64,000 nucleotides of DNA from Clavibacter californiensis (GTDB taxonomy: Bacteria > Actinomycetota > Actinomycetes > Actinomycetales > Microbacteriaceae): positions 2,914,001 through 2,978,000 of the forward strand of contig NZ_CP040792.1 in assembly GCF_021952865.1 (NCBI RefSeq), read 5' to 3'. Every line of letters starts with the position of its first letter. Within the stretch, counting starts at the first letter, position 1. Position numbers and translations under genes: made by a program. The notes below the pieces were generated by a model, which saw only the letters and a program-made list of their open reading frames with translations, searched no databases and was not told the DNA's origin. This document shows, one piece after another, positions 63,318 through 64,000 of this stretch.

Positions 63318-64000
63318 GTGCCCCACTCGCCCCACCGCCCCGCCGAGCACGTGGACGACGGCACGCAGGCGACCGGCACCCCGGCGACCGGCACCCCGGC
63401 TCCCCTGACCGCGGACACCGCCGTCGACTCGGACGCGACGCCGACCCGGGCGTCCCAGCGCGCCGGCGAGCGCGCGGTCACGGCCCGCGGATCCCGCCTC
63501 GACGACCTCTGGGCGCGCCTCGTCTCCACCCCCGCCCGCCGCCGCGCGCGGCACTGGGGCGGCCCGATAGCCATCACGCTGCTCGCCGCGATCCTCCGGA
63601 TCCAGAGCCTCGGCCACCCGGCGACGCTCGTGTTCGACGAGACCTTCTACGTGAAGGACGCGTGGACCCTCCTCCACCTCGGCTACGAGGGCTCATGGCC
63701 CGACGATCCGAACCCCGACTTCATCGCGGGCCAGACCGACGGCTACCTGCAGGCGCCCGCGTTCGTGGCGCATCCGCCGCTCGGCAAGTGGATCATCGCG
63801 CTCGGCCTCGCGGTGTTCGGGGCGGCGGATCCGGTCGGCTGGCGCATCGCGACGGCCGTCGTCGGCACGCTCGCGGTCGTCCTCCTCATGCTCATCGCCC
63901 GCCGGCTCACGGGCTCCGCGGTCGTCGCGACGATGGCCGGGTTCCTCTTCGCGATCGACGGTCACGCCATCGTCATGAGCCGCATCGCCCTCCTCGACAC
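63318..64000 (+). CDS. Protein O-mannosyltransferase, 5' part (cut by window end)
   Basis: The first 227 residues of a GT39 (PMT) protein that transfers mannose from polyprenyl-phosphate mannose to secreted proteins. A long soluble N-terminal tail (about 75 residues with TGTPATGTPAP repeats) precedes the first helices; the family loop VFDETFYVKDAW carries the essential Asp-Glu, followed by AHPPLGKWIIAL and GWRIATAVVGTL. GTG at 63318 follows GATGAT by five bases, suggesting a leaderless start. Reading frame is open to the last base. Confidence 0.88.
   Translation, partial: MPHSPHRPAEHVDDGTQATGTPATGTPAPLTADTAVDSDATPTRASQRAGERAVTARGSRLDDLWARLVSTPARRRARHWGGPIAITLLAAILRIQSLGHPATLVFDETFYVKDAWTLLHLGYEGSWPDDPNPDFIAGQTDGYLQAPAFVAHPPLGKWIIALGLAVFGAADPVGWRIATAVVGTLAVVLLMLIARRLTGSAVVATMAGFLFAIDGHAIVMSRIALLD

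Noticed and set aside
63207-63677. Minus-strand frame opposite the mannosyltransferase start
   Set aside because: It overlaps the strongly supported GT39 N-terminus and has no recognisable motif.
1-64000. CRISPR arrays, rRNA, tRNA, insertion sequences
   Set aside because: I saw no regularly spaced repeats, no cloverleaf with TTCGA-type loop, and no transposase motifs. A covariance-model search would be the decisive check.

Overview
The window is about 73% GC, protein-dense DNA with many GTG starts, 4-base GTGA/ATGA gene overlaps, actinobacterial gene orders (metG-tatD-rsmA-ispE; rsmI with a protein mannosyltransferase nearby) and a sortase, so it is chromosomal DNA of a high-GC Gram-positive actinobacterium. 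Gene content and the strikingly frequent GGATCC fit Microbacteriaceae, most likely a Clavibacter-like organism; that name is inference. No rRNA, tRNA, insertion sequence, phage integrase or CRISPR array was recognised.

Region 1 (1-15.6 kb) has a molybdenum theme: a PadR regulator; a response regulator / histidine kinase / membrane molybdopterin oxidoreductase operon; a divergent glycosyltransferase / DUF2064 / methyltransferase operon; a second membrane molybdopterin oxidoreductase; a membrane glycosyltransferase; a molybdate regulator with ModA, ModB and ModC; and divergent moaA-moaD. A MoeZ/MoeB-type adenylyltransferase-rhodanese lies at 26.8-28.0 kb. Region 2 (15.6-23.4 kb) holds small regulators and enzymes, including a LacI regulator behind a rare Gfo/Idh/MocA-aldo/keto reductase fusion with two identical operators.

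Region 3 (23.4-25.9 kb) is an overlapping pair of unknown proteins with glycine-rich hydrophobic cores. Region 4 (26-38 kb) is mostly housekeeping: MoeZ, a glycosyltransferase, a hydrolase and CGNR regulator, then metG-tatD-rsmA-ispE and a citrate/2-methylcitrate synthase. Region 5 (38.1-43.8 kb) contains the compositional outlier: a roughly 1.4-kb segment of only 45-50% GC carrying one PIN-domain nuclease gene between two flavin-type oxidoreductases, followed by an alcohol dehydrogenase divergent from a TetR regulator.

Region 6 (43.9-64 kb) has a Hen1-Pnkp RNA repair operon, prpD-prpB, a tandem GNAT protein, a secreted tyrosine phosphatase with its own overlapping sortase gene, a FUSC-type transporter, an EamA transporter with a divergent CGNR regulator, rsmI, a GH13 (trehalose synthase-like) enzyme, two unknown proteins, and the 5' part of a protein O-mannosyltransferase cut by the window end.

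A recurring signal is a -10 box (TANNNT or close) placed 5-7 bases before the start codon in at least a dozen genes, which implies widespread leaderless transcription and helps choose starts.
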